Part shown: in pieces, positions 1 through 11,586 of the stretch
Position numbering within the stretch: the first letter of the stretch is position 1
Layout: each line of letters opens with the position of its first letter
Source: Salvelinus alpinus
Lineage: Eukaryota; Chordata; Actinopteri; Salmoniformes; Salmonidae
Length of the DNA: 64,000 nt
Assembly (NCBI RefSeq): GCF_045679555.1
Contig: NC_092094.1
Coordinates: forward strand, 33,806,430 to 33,870,429
Reading direction: 5' to 3'
Made by a program: the position numbers and the translations under genes
Notes under the pieces: model-generated
Databases searched by the model: none
What the model was told of the DNA's origin: nothing
Seen by the model: the letters and a program-made list of their open reading frames with translations, nothing else

Positions 1-60
1 TGATTAACAGCGAATAAACTATAACCTATTAAAAAAAAGAGAGTCGTGCACACTATATAT

Positions 61-120
61 GAACTCCCAGTAATTTATCACCAACGTTTCGGCATCACTG
101 TGCCACAATTACTGGGATAT
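61..120. repeat. short inverted repeat at window edge
   Basis: The arms 'cccagtaatt' (near 66) and 'aattactggg' (near 107) face each other about 30 bases apart, just before a Tc1-like element begins. It is probably the end of an older dispersed repeat that the Tc1 element entered. No gene is visible in bases 1-123. Confidence 0.4.
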
Positions 121-123
121 ATA

Positions 124-1555
124 AACTCAGCAAAAAAAGAAAACGTCCTCTCACTGTCAACAGCGTTTATTTTAGGCAAACTTAACATTTGTAAATATTT
201 GTATGAGATTCAACAACTGAGACAAACTGAACAAGTTCCACAGACATATGACTAACAGAAATTGAGTAATGTGTTCCTGAACAAAGGGGGGGGGGGGGGG
301 GGGGGGGTCAAAATCAAAAGTAACAGTCAGTATCTGGTGTGGCCACCAGCTGCATTAAGTACTGCAGTGCATCTCCTCATGGACTGCACCAGATTTGCCA
401 GTTCTTGCTGTGAGATGTTACCCCACTCTTCCACCAAGGCACCTGCGAGTTGCCGGACATTTCTGGGGGGGAATGGCCCAAGCGCTCAGCCTCCAATCCA
501 ACAGGTCCCAGACGTGCTCAATGGGATTGAGATCCGGGCTCTTCGCTGGCCATGGCAGAACACTGACATTCCTGTCTTGCAGGAAATCACGCACAGAACG
601 AGCAGTATGGCTTGGTGGCATTGTCATGTCAGGATGAGCCTGCAGGAAGGGTACCACATGAGGGAGGAGGATGTCTTCCCTGTAATAATAAGCTCAGTCC
701 GATGATGCTGTGACACACCGCTCCAGACCATGACGGACCCTCCACCTCCAAGTCGATCCCGCTCCAGAGTACAGGCCTCGGTGTAACGCTCATTTCTTCG
801 ACGATAAACGCAAACCCGACCATCACCCCTGGTGAGACAAAACCGCGACTCGTCAGTGAAGAGCACTTTTTGCCAGTCCTGTCTGGACTAGCGATGGTGG
901 GTTTGGGCCCATAGGCGACGTTGTTGCCGGTGAGGTCTGGTGAGGACCTGCCTTACAACAGACCTACAAGCCCTCAGTCCAGCCTCTCTCAGCCTATTGC
1001 GGACAGTCTGAGCGCTGATGGAGGGATTGTGCGTTCCTGGTGTAACTCGGGCAGTTGTTGTTGCCATCCTATTCCTGTCCCGCAGGTGTGACGTTCGGAT
1101 GTACCGATCCTGTGCAGGTGTGGTTACACGTGGTCTGCCACTGCAAGGACGATTAGCTGTCCGTCCTGTTTCCCTGTAGCGCTGTCTTAGGCGTCTCACA
1201 GTACGGACATTGCAATTTATTGCCCTGGCCACATCTGTAGTCCTCATGCCTCCTTGCAGCATGCCTAAGGCACGTTCACACAGATGAGCAGGGACCCTGG
1301 GCATCTTTCTTTTGGTGTTTCTCAGAGTCAGTAGAAAGGCCTCTTTAGTGTCCTAAGTTTTCATAACTGTGACCTTAATTGCCTACCGTCTGTAAGCTGT
1401 TAGTGTCTTGACGACCTTTCCACAGGTGCATGTTCATTAATTGTTTATTGAACAATTATGGGAAACCGTGTTTACACCCTTTACAATGAAGATATGTGAA
1501 GTTATTTGGATTTTTACGAATTATCTTTGAAACACAGGGTCCTGAAAAAGGGACA
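124..1555 (-). mobile_element. Tc1/mariner-like element, family A copy 1, degenerate
   Basis: The low end carries the family terminus 'actcagcaaaaaaag', also seen at 26150 and 50514. The transposase lies on the minus strand. The high end stops after 'gggtcctgaaaaaggga' without the matching terminal repeat, so this end is truncated where it meets a CA-rich tract and the next element. A run of about 22 G near 286-307 sits where the two sister copies have 7-8 G or an interrupted G tract. Nonautonomous and dead. Confidence 0.88.
394..1304 (-). pseudogene. Tc1-like transposase, broken (family A copy 1)
   Basis: Reading from 1304 downward, the protein opens MPRVPAHLCERALGMLQ and carries the paired helix-turn-helix region with the GRPR hook (GRPRVTTPAQ). 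The DDE domain follows in pieces: LFTDESRFCLTRGDGR (first catalytic Asp), a middle segment, then [12 protein letters not shown] (third acidic position). The pieces lie in different frames, with a frame change near 888-866 and another near 660-624, so no full-length transposase can be made. Intact Tc1 transposases are about 340 residues. Confidence 0.85.
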
Positions 1556-1580
1556 TATCCACACACACACAAACACACAC
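1556..1580. repeat. CA-rich junction tract
   Basis: An imperfect CA repeat joins the truncated end of the family A element to the truncated end of the Sleeping Beauty-type element. It replaces the outer terminal repeats of both. Confidence 0.6.
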
Positions 1581-3198
<1,618 letters not shown>

Positions 3199-3200
<2 letters not shown>

Positions 3201-3222
3201 ATATATATATATATATATATGT
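3199..3222. repeat. (TA)n microsatellite
   Basis: About ten TA units directly abut the end of the Sleeping Beauty-type element. Tc1 elements duplicate TA on insertion, so it is either the target or a later expansion. Confidence 0.85.
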
Positions 3223-3317
3223 ATGTATGAGTGTTACAACATGTCTATGTGGACGGACACATTGAGAAAAATTTATCCAAACAAAAGCCATTGAAAATAA
3301 AATAAAGTTTCTCTCAC

Positions 3318-6221
3318 CTTCCCATAACTGATGGCAAGTCCTGGTCCAGTGGTATATCTAATGTAAATACCTGGAGAAAAAAATAACAAAAAAAATGTGC
3401 ACCTTGAGTCTTAGCTCTAGACACAATAGGATTATAATCAAACAGATGAGGTTCGTAGGTCAAAGATTTGAGTTTACCTCTTCTGGGTACTTTTCCGGAA
3501 AGCTCACCATTATGTCAACATCTTTCAAGTCAAAAGGCTGAAAAACAGTATAAGGAGTGAGTCAGCATGTTTTTATGCACAATTTTCCATGTTGTAACAT
3601 TCCTATGATGTTCATAAAACTATATCATAGTAGAAACGAAAAAAGACAATGACCTTTGAGGCCTTGTATTGTGGATTGGAATAATGCAGACAATGTTTAC
3701 CCAGTCTGGATCAGTGGGCTGTACTGTGGCTCGGTAGAAGGTGACTTGGCCGTCGCTCCGTTCCTGCACAATAAGCTGTTCTTTAGGAAAACGCTTTATC
3801 AGCTGCTTGATCTCAGTGTCCCGTAGTTGTTTGGTGATATTGTCAGTCAGGTCACTCAGTTTGACCACCTGAAGGGCACTGGGAGGGGGGTCATGGGGCA
3901 CCCTGGGCCTGCCTCCGACTCCTACAGGCTGGTCGTCAACAAGGGGAAACTGTGGTGGGTGCCAGTAGTGACATCTATCATCCATGGTGCAGCACCCAGA
4001 GAGAAAATAGCGACAGGGCCGGCGATTGTTGGCCCTCTCACCTCTGGTTGGAGCAGCCCTTGGTTTGGAGGGCAGCCTGTGGCCTACATCTCCAGGGCTG
4101 TCAATCGCTGGATTCTGCGATGTGATTCCAGGGTGGCTGTGAGGGCCTGTCCCTCTTTGGTTCTCCTGTTCTGACCTTTGGTTTGTCCTGTTCTCTACCT
4201 TCCCCTGAGTGAGGGTGGTGGAATCTCCTCTTTGATGGAGGAAGCGGCACTTCCTCCCAAAGTTACAGTGCCGTCCCTGTGAGTAGAAACGACACAGCTG
4301 GACTTGAGGGCCACCATGTGCTGGTTGATTCCTGCTCTCTTCCTCATTGTGACACAGGGCGACAGAATGCCCATTGCTCTCTGGTGATACCTATAGAAAA
4401 TAACTCTTGTTATGACATTCATGAAAACGTGCAGGGAGTACAAAGTAGGAAACACTGAAAAGACCATCACTGAAACAAAAAAATACAAAATGTAGTTTGT
4501 CATCAGATATACAGTGCATTTGGAAAGTATTCAGACCCCTTGACTATTTCCACATTTTGTTATATTACAGCCTTATTCTAAAATGAATTCAATTGTTCTT
4601 CAACCCCTCATCAATCTACAAACAATACCCGATAATGACAAAGCAAAAACAGGTTTAGACATTTTTGCAAATGTATTAAAAATATAAAACAGAAATATCC
4701 CTCCTTGGGTATGATGCTACAAGCTTGGCACACCTGTATTTGGGGAGTTTCTTCCATTCTTCTCTGCAGATCCTCTCAAGCCCTGTCAGGTTGGATGGGG
4801 AGCGTCACTGCACAGCTATTTTCACGTATCTCCAGAGGTGTTCTATTAAGTTCAAGTCCCAAAGCCACTCCTGCTTTGTCTTGGCTGTGTGCTTTGAGTC
4901 ATTGCCCTGTTGGAAGGTGAACCTTCGCCGCAGTCTGAGGTCCTGAGCAGGTTACCACCATGCTTCACTGTAGGGATGGTATTTGCCAGGTGATGAGTGG
5001 TGCCTGGTTTCCTCCAGATGTGACGCTTGGCATTCAGGCCAAAGAGTTCAATCTTGGTTTCATCAGAACAGATAATCTTGTTTCTCATGGTGTGAGAGTC
5101 TTTAGGTGCCTTTTGGCAAACTCCAAGTGGGTTATGTGCCTTTTACTGAGGAGTGGCTTCTGTCTGGCCACTCTACAATAAAGGCCTGATTGGTGGAGTG
5201 CTGCAGAGATGCTTGTCCTTCTGGAAGGTTCTCCCATCTCCACAGAGGAACTCTGTCAGAGTGACCATCAGATTCTTGGTCACCTCCCTGACCAATGCCC
5301 TTCCCCCGATTGCCCAGTTTGGCCGGGCAGCCAGCTCTAGGAAGAGTCTTGGTGGTTCCAAACTTCTTACATTTAAGAATGATGGAGGCCACTGTGTTCT
5401 TGGGGACCTTCAATGTTGCAGAAATGTTTTGGTACCCTTCCTCAAATCTGTGCCTTGACACAATCCTGTCTCTGAGCTATACGGACAATTCCTTCGACCT
5501 CACGGCTTGGTTTTTGCTCCGACATGCACTGCCAACTGTGGGACTTTATAAAGACAGGTGTGTGCCTTTCCAAATCATGTCCAATCAATTGAATTTACCA
5601 CAAGTGGACTCCAATCAAGTTGTAGAAACATCAAGGATGATCAATGGAAACAGGATGCACCTGAGTCTCATAGCAAATGGCCTGAATACTTATGTAAATA
5701 AGGTATTTCTGTTTTCGCTTTGTCAACATGGGGTAGTGTGTAGATTGATGACAAACATTTCTATTTTATCAATTTTAGAATAAGGCTGTAACGTAACAAA
5801 ATGTGGAACAAGTGAAGGGGTCTGAATACTTCCCGAATGCACTGTATTCAGACTAACCTATTTCACTAGAAATAGCCTCCAGTGTCCATCTTCTGTACTG
5901 TAGGCCTACTACTACTAGCTAGCGAAATCATAACACACATTAAATGGTTTTGACTAGATGGGAAGCAGCTAATGTCAGCAGTGACTACTTAGGAGAACTG
6001 GGATAAGGTTAAAAAAGGGGTTAGTGTTATCTAAAATTTAAAAAGTATCATCGATGCGACTTTTAACGTCACTTTGACAAATAACTGCATCCCTTCTAGC
6101 CATGACCAGCTAAAATATCAAAATATGGCACTTATTTTGAATGAGTTAACCCAACAACACTATTACATCTTTTAATAACGTAATAACGTACCTCAACGCT
6201 GTTTACAGGTGAACGTTCCAT
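3318..6221 (-). CDS. CCCH zinc finger protein with RWD-like region, 5' four exons (partial)
   Basis: Exons (minus strand): 6221-6192, 4390-3701, 3537-3478 and 3370-3318; all joins use GT-AG and keep frame. The gene runs off the low end, so only about 277 residues are seen. It starts MERSPVNSVE. Finger 1 spans residues 43-62 (C-X8-C-X5-C-X3-H, LCRFYSQGRHCNFGRKC). A Gly/Ser/Pro/Arg-rich linker follows. Finger 2 spans 136-154 (C-X7-C-X5-C-X3-H, CRYFLSGCCTMDDRC). From about 175 a folded segment ends SFPEKYPEEVFTLDIP, which resembles the FP-x2-YP signature of RWD domains. CCCH fingers usually bind RNA and RWD domains bind proteins, so an RNA-linked adaptor is an inference. I do not recognise the orthologue. 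Intron 1 holds a Tc1-like element; two more lie below exon 4. Confidence 0.8.
4510..5846 (-). mobile_element. Tc1/mariner-like element, family B
   Basis: The terminal inverted repeats read 'acagtgcatttggaaagta' at the low end and end 'cgaatgcactgt' at the high end, with TA at the edges. The inner sequence 'gtattcagaccccttgac' is mirrored near the far end. It sits in intron 1 of the CCCH gene. The transposase is on the minus strand, same as the host gene, and is broken. Confidence 0.9.
4852..5461 (-). pseudogene. Tc1-like transposase remnant (family B)
   Basis: From 5461 the N-terminal part reads MSRHRFEEGYQNISATLKVP, a helix-turn-helix start. A later segment from 5088 gives ICSDETKIELFGLN, containing the first catalytic Asp. 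The segments are out of frame with each other and the C-terminal catalytic residues are not in an open frame. Confidence 0.8.
5847..6191. other. remainder of intron 1, no recognised feature
   Basis: This AT-rich intron sequence lies between the Tc1-like element and coding exon 1 of the CCCH gene. I see no additional exon, RNA gene or repeat structure in it. The splice donor for exon 1 is at 6191-6190 on the minus strand. Confidence 0.5.
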
Positions 6222-6430
6222 GTAGCTATTTGCTATACGTTTGTATCCGTAAAGCTGATGTTACTTTGTTGCATTCAGTAGATACAGTAGCTGCTGCCAA
6301 AGTCCAATGGCTTACGTTGTTTTTCCTTCCTCTGGCATGGGCAGTGAATACAATTCTTATACTTTATTGCCCTCTCCTGGTATGGAGTGAGATGGACACA
6401 GCTCGCACCATAAATTGCTGCATAGACTGA

Positions 6431-6860
6431 ACTTCACAGGGTTGTGAAAGTGCAAGGTTCTCTTGGTGCTCCTTTTCAATAAATATCGAGGGTCTTATTC
6501 TTGTAACATGATGATCGATGCTTGGTACAGTTGAAAATGCGATGGAAACACATTGAACTTTTTATTTTTATTCTGTACATGAAAACTGAAGCGAAAAAGT
6601 AATTTTCGTGTGCACTACGTCATTATGCACTGATATTATCCGCAACGGGTCAATTTTGTGGAAACACGCCACTGGTGGGAAAATGCGCATATTTTCAGAT
6701 GCGGATTCTAGAATACTCACATGAAAATGTGTCAACAATTGGATGGAATCGCATTTTCAACTGTACCAAGCATCGATCAGCATGTTACAAGAATAAGACC
6801 CTCGATATTTATTGGAAAGGAGCACCAAGAGAACCTTGCACTTTCACAACCCTGTGAAGT
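6431..6860. mobile_element. foldback (MITE-like) element with ~110-bp inverted arms
   Basis: Bases 6431-6541 and 6750-6860 are near-perfect reverse complements. Outer ends are 'acttcacagggttgtgaaag' and its complement, and arms also share 'gttgaaaatgcgat'. They enclose about 200 bases of non-palindromic AT-rich sequence. No transposase is present. No target duplication is obvious at the assigned limits. It lies about 210 bases upstream of the start codon of the minus-strand CCCH gene and 650 bases upstream of the ch25h-like gene, in their shared intergenic region. Confidence 0.85.
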
Positions 6861-7514
6861 TCATAATAATGTATTTTATCTTTAGCCTAATAAACTGTAT
6901 GGTCCTCCGACTACGACTCCTGAAACAACAAACCAAATTTACTTCGATATGATGGTTATTATATCAATATTTGCGCATAATTAATTTCATCAACACAAAA
7001 ATATCCCACCATGTTGAACAAACAAATTATCTGTCGGAAAATGTATAAAATTGTACAGACATTTCCTGTTTCCATCACAGCTGTCATGATTTTTTTTATA
7101 CAGTAGGACTACTCATAAAAACTCATACAATACTAACAAAAATTTAATGAGGAGAACCTGAGGATAATCTGTGATTAATTGAATAACCTAATGTATAATA
7201 ATAACGCATTTTGTGTGCTAGTGAAAATAATCAAAGGAGAAATGTAATGGAATACTACCGGTAGGCCTGCACACATACTAACAATCAAGTCATTGGTATA
7301 CATTACATATACATTACATCCCTAACTGTTGTATAACCTGAGAATGAAAAGAGTTACAATATAAATAATTTAGCACCATGTTAGTTGATATTGGACATTC
7401 AGGGAAAGGAGCAGTCTTTATTGGTCAATGCACCTGGCTTCCACATTCACATTTATTACACGTTAAGTACAAGGGAATGAACACCATTTACATTCTTTAT
7501 TTTACAAAAGCAGG
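6861..7514. other. intergenic, no recognised feature
   Basis: AT-rich sequence upstream of the ch25h-like gene. It presumably contains that gene's promoter, but I cannot point to a specific element. A pair of 'acattacat' direct repeats occurs near 7300-7315. Confidence 0.4.
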
Positions 7515-8348
7515 ATGGATCTAGTAGTAGATACATTTTCAGGCCTGGGAATCGACCTGGGAAATGCCTCTCTGGAACAGTGTCAGGCCCAATCACAGGG
7601 ACTCTTTGAGGTCTCCTCTTTTCCCCATTGTTTTGACTGTGTCTTCATACTTTGTGTTCTGCCTCCCCTTCCTGGCATGTGACATCATAGGGGACAGATG
7701 GCCATGGGTCCAGAGTTCAAGATCCAGCCGAGCCGGCGGCCAACACCTTCCATGCTATTGCATTGTGCTGGCATTAGTCTGCATAACCATATGCTCCTTG
7801 TGCTTCCTGCAAGTGTGGCTCAGTGGACATGGAGACCACCGGTGACACTACCAGACCAAGTCCCAACCCTAGTGGAGCTCATCACTGGAGTGACGGGAAA
7901 CCTTCTGCTCTTTGACTTCCAGTACTTCATCTGGCACCTGCTGCACCACTGGTTGTACATCACGTTCCATGCAATCCACCACAACTACTCAGCTCCCTTT
8001 GTTCTGGCTACACAATGCCTGGGAGGGTGGGAGCTGGTCACAGTGTGCTTTTGGACCACCCTGAATCCTGTCATGCTGAGATGCCACCTTCTCACCACGT
8101 GGGTCTTTATGGTGCTCCATGTCTATGTGTCCGTGGAGGATCACTGCGGTTATGATTTTCCTTGGTCCACATCTCGTCTGATACCCTTCAGTATTTATCG
8201 AGGGCCCAGCAAGGATGATGTGCACCATCAGAAACTCAACAAGAACTTTGCACCATACTTCAGCCACTGGGATAAAATATTTGGAACACATGCTGATTTT
8301 AGTTTCTCTTACTCTTACTCAGAGCCGGTGACAAATACATTCTTATGA
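7515..8348 (+). pseudogene. ch25hl: cholesterol 25-hydroxylase-like gene, intronless, two frame breaks
   Basis: This is an ER membrane di-iron sterol hydroxylase of the fatty acid hydroxylase superfamily. Histidine boxes are visible: WHLLHH, HAIHH and DVHHQK followed by FSHWDKIFGTHADF near the C-terminus. The 216-codon frame from 7698 carries all of them. Upstream, a hydrophobic segment (SYFVFCLPFLACDIIG) is in another frame (7531-7700), while the best start (7515, MDLVVDTFSGLGIDLG) is back in the first frame. So two offsetting shifts occur, near 7565 and 7700. The first box is also short by about three residues (HHWLYITFHAIHH instead of HHK-x-P-type spacing). The gene is intronless, as is usual for CH25H. 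It is a young pseudogene, or an active gene with assembly errors. Confidence 0.8.
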
Positions 8349-8660
8349 TGAAATTCTATGAAATTGAATTCAAACTAAATGATTATGAGAAACAAACCTG
8401 TTTCAAATGAAATTATATATTTGAGACTTGTAAATTAACTGAGTGAACAGTAAGTCATCCTTCTCTACTTTGGCTTGTGGAACACATTGGAATGAATTCT
8501 GTTGGATGTTATGGTTAAAACTGTTTTATTATGCAATGGAAAAATGTATATAAACTTTTCCATGTTCTTCATAATTAATACATGTATATAACAGATATAT
8601 TTATCCATGTGCCTTTATTCAACCTGCCAGTACACCCAACGTATAATTAGTTTCTCGCAC
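8349..8660. other. 3' flank of ch25h-like gene
   Basis: AT-rich sequence with no convincing AATAAA. It probably contains the 3' untranslated region. No other feature seen. Confidence 0.4.
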
Positions 8661-8669
8661 CCCAGATAG

Positions 8670-9035
8670 GGTCGAGACATAAAAATCAAAAGTACCATCA
8701 ATTGCAATTCTCACAACGTGATCTATGTGATTCGCTGCCAGTGTAGCTTATTTTACGTAGGAGAGACCTCAAGGGAGTTACAGACTAGAATGGGTGAGCA
8801 CCAAAGTGCCATTCGATGTGCTGACCCCAACAGCACAGTGGCCCTCCATTTCAAATAGCGGGGACACTCGCTTTGTGAGTTATTTTAGTTTGGAATTGAA
8901 CAAGTCAGCAAAAACAAACGCGGTGGTGATGTTGACAAACACTGAAGGTCCAGAGAGACGTTCTGGATCCATTCCTTAGAGACTTTAGTCCCCAGAGATC
9001 TTAACCTAGAGAAGGACTATAGTATGCTTTTGTGA
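8670..9035 (+). pseudogene. Penelope-like retroelement C-terminal fragment with GIY-YIG endonuclease
   Basis: Read in one frame with two internal stops, this gives IKIKSTINCNSHNVIYVIRC, then CSLFYVGETSRELQTRMGEH, then NSTVALHFK(stop)RGHSL, then RETFWIHSLETLVPRDLN to a stop at 9033-9035. 'VIYVIRC...FYVGET' is the GIY-YIG core, followed by the Arg and Glu-His region. The RETFWI...L...LN ending is typical of the C-terminus of Penelope-like element proteins. No reverse transcriptase part is next to it, so this is a 5'-truncated dead copy. Confidence rests on motif order, not a search. Confidence 0.78.
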
Positions 9036-9208
9036 AGGGCCCCATCCCTTTTTTGGTCCAGTGCCCCCCCATTTGTACTTAATGTTTACACATGGAGGGA
9101 GCTTAGACTTCTGTATCTCATCACTTGGTGGAGACATTGACCATAGTACCCCACACCCTGAGTACCACCCTGTACCACTCCATCTCTCATTAGCACCACC
9201 AGCTGAAT

Positions 9209-9581
9209 TGTCACGTTGTTCATAATAATGATGGTCGGACCAAGGCACAGCGTACGTTGAGTTCCACATAATTTTAATGAACGTGAAACTTAAGCAAATA
9301 CAAAACAAAATAAACATGACGATAATGCATTGCTAAACAGGCAACTACACAGAAACAATATCCCATAACCCACAGGTGGAAAAAATGCAACTTAAGTATG
9401 AACCCCAATTAGAGACAACGATTACCAGCTGCCTCTAATTGGGAATCATACACAAACACCAACATAGAAAAATAAACCTAGAACCCCACATAGAAATAAT
9501 AAACTAGACTAAACACCCCTAGTCACACCCTGACCTACTCTACCATAGAAAATACAGGCTTTCTATGGTCAGGACGTGAGA
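9209..9581 (-). mobile_element. solo LTR, TGTCAC...GTGACA family, copy 1
   Basis: Edges are 'tgtcacgttg' and 'aggacgtgaga', giving TG...(C/G)A termini with near-inverted ends, flanked by the 5-base duplication 'tgaat' at 9204-9208 and 9582-9586. Its complement aligns with the copy at 16283 (shared 'gtcagggtgtgac' and a Gln/Gly-poor noncoding interior). No internal retroelement genes remain, so it arose by LTR-LTR recombination. Confidence 0.85.
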
Positions 9582-9615
9582 TGAATAGAGTTTCTCCCTA
9601 ATTGTCTTCCCCATG

Positions 9616-9834
9616 CCCTATATCAGGGGTGGGCAACTCCAGTCCTCGAGGGCCTTATTGGTGTCACACTTTTTCTCCATCCCTAGCAAACACAGCTGAT
9701 TAATCAAATTGCATTCTAAACTGAAGATCATGATTAACTGATTATTGGAGTCAGGTGTGTTAGCTGGAGCTGGGGAAAAACTGTGACACCAATCAGGCCC
9801 TCGAGGACTGGAATTGCCCACCCCTGCCCTATAT
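9616..9834. mobile_element. hAT-type MITE with perfect 8-bp target duplication
   Basis: The element is 9624-9826, flanked on both sides by 'ccctatat' (9616-9623, 9827-9834). The ends 'caggggtgggcaa' and 'ttgcccacccctg' are inverted, continuing into 'cctcgagggcc'. An 8-base duplication plus CAGGGG ends is the hAT signature. At 203 bases with no gene it is nonautonomous. Confidence 0.95.
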
Positions 9835-10007
9835 TAACTTGTCCATTCCCTTTGTGTTTATTCTGAAGGCCGAAACGTCAATCTTTTAAACTTGCTTACT
9901 AAAACCAATAATTGTTTGTGGTGAGCCATCACCTAGACTCACTTTGGTTGAGCACCCACTCCTTCCTTCCATTCTAGATCAGTCAGTCAATCACAATTTA
10001 CTAAAGT

Positions 10008-10157
10008 AAAACTGTAGGAGCAGTCGAAGCCATGCTTCTAGACCGGAATCCTGGCCCCTTGGTTTTACAGCATTAAAACCGTGATGTATCATGTTTACAT
10101 CACGGGTTTATTGCTGTCAAACCAAGGGGCCAGTATTTCGACTGCTCCTACAGTTTT
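10008..10157. repeat. near-complete palindrome, foldback element
   Basis: The 20-base ends 'aaaactgtaggagcagtcga' and their exact complement at 10138-10157 match. Inside, 'ggccccttggttttacagca' pairs with the sequence near 10102-10131, and 'accgtgatgta' with 'tacatcacgg', leaving a loop of under ten bases. The whole strand can fold into one cruciform. Confidence 0.9.
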
Positions 10158-10369
10158 CCTTTGATACTGCAGTTTAACTGAAGCCCGACCCAGAAAGACA
10201 ATTTCCATAGACAGCCACATAGAGAAGTCAGATTAGAAAATGCCTAATTAGACACTTTAGTCATCACCTCTGTGCACAAAACAACCATTGGATTATTTAA
10301 ATAATTGTCGCTGAGGCCGATTTTTTTATCACTCAGCCAAAGATATTAACATTTTATGTTCATCCAACG

Positions 10370-11530
10370 CCTGCCATGTTTTTGGATGAGGTTATGACGT
10401 TTTCGCTGCTCGTGCCGCTCCCTATGCTTCCAGCGCTAGCAAAGATTGTGGATATACTGACAAGATACTCGTCTCTCCTCCCAAAAACAATAGGAGTCGT
10501 TGTCCACAAAGAAGCACGGCGGGGTGTCAAGCTTCCGCCTATTCCTCTCTTTGGATTGGTGGATACATATAATTATTTTAATACATTTCTGAATATTCGA
10601 TGAGTATTTTTGACATTTGGGTAAAGGACTTCTGGTTCTCTCTGAAACATGGTTAAATGGTTCTGTCTCTGACAAAGACATTGAAGTAAATGATTATAAT
10701 TTATTTATTTGTGACTGATTACAAAAAAGGGGAGAAGTGGCCATAATGTAAAATCTAATTTCATGGTGTCCCAATCTTTAAATATTTTTGTTCCCAATAA
10801 ATGTGATCACCTGGTTGTAGATGTGTCCATAAACCAGAATACACATTGTTGTTACTGGGATTTACCGTCCCCCCTGCTGCCATGGTGGATGCTATTAATG
10901 CTATATCTGAGTGTTTAACACATTTTCTGTCCTCGGAGTTGGTCATTTTATGGGATTTGAATCTGGACTGGCTATCCCGGCCTCAGATGAATTTAAAAGT
11001 ATATGCATTGATTTTAATCTGACTCAATTGATCTCAAAACCCACACAGCTAAATGTGAAAAACTCTGTTGACTTCTGATTTAATTCTTACTAATAACCCC
11101 AGTAAATATTTGTATAATGGAGTATTTGCATATGATCTCAGTGATCATTGTCCCATAGTATGTATTAGAGATACGAAACAGCAAGTTTTCTCCTCAAGGG
11201 TTTTTACATGGCATGTTCTTACTCTGATTTAGCCACTGTCTCCTGTATTCCTGACCCTGAGTTGGCTCTAGAATATGCATCCTCCATATTTATTCCTCTG
11301 GCAGATAAACATGCCCCTTTTAAACTATTCAGAGTCAAAGTCAAAGTTAACATGCCTAGTTAAATAAAGGTTAAATAATAAAAATAAAATAAAAATAAGA
11401 TCTGGGCCAAAGCAAGGAAAACAGACTCTGTAGTGGACTGGCAGTCTTTCAGACAATAGAGAAACAGATGTACTATCTAGATTAAGAAAGCTAAATCCAG
11501 TTACTTTTTAACCATCTCTGTTGGAAAACA
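10370..11530 (+). mobile_element. L2-like LINE, endonuclease part (5' fragment)
   Basis: Degenerate translation shows the apurinic endonuclease landmarks: LSETWLN near 10640, LNLDWLSR near 10965 and DLSDHCPIVC near 11140, followed by KRK/RKA-type linker text to about 11530. Stops and shifts are frequent. The sequence resumes with reverse transcriptase at 15030 after later insertions, so 10370-17245 is one broken LINE. The precise 5' end is uncertain. Confidence 0.75.
11345..11398 (+). repeat. short LINE/SINE tail fragment
   Basis: 'catgcctagttaaataaagg' followed by AAAT-rich sequence is the tail shared by salmonid SINEs and the LINEs in this window. It interrupts the LINE endonuclease-RT linker. 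Confidence 0.6.
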
Positions 11531-11586
11531 GGGGCCTCCCAAGTGGCGCAGCGGTCTAAGGCACTGCATCACAGTGCTAGAGGCAT
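11531..11586 (+). repeat. tRNA-derived SINE head fragment
   Basis: 'cccaagtggcgcagcggtct' followed by 'aaggcactgcat' is the box A region of a salmonid SINE; the same head is at 24778. It breaks off at 11586 where a Tc1-like element begins. Confidence 0.75.

Noticed and set aside
3827-4174. 115-codon plus-strand frame
   Set aside because: It is the antisense shadow of the CCCH gene exon 2, whose splice sites and zinc fingers are on the minus strand.
4195-4503. 102-codon minus-strand frame crossing exon 2 of the CCCH gene
   Set aside because: It reads a different frame from the CCCH fingers and extends through the intron boundary. The true frame is the one that continues into MDDRCHYWH.
6675-6857. 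60-codon frame in the foldback element
   Set aside because: It lies in the inverted arm and no family or splice context supports it.
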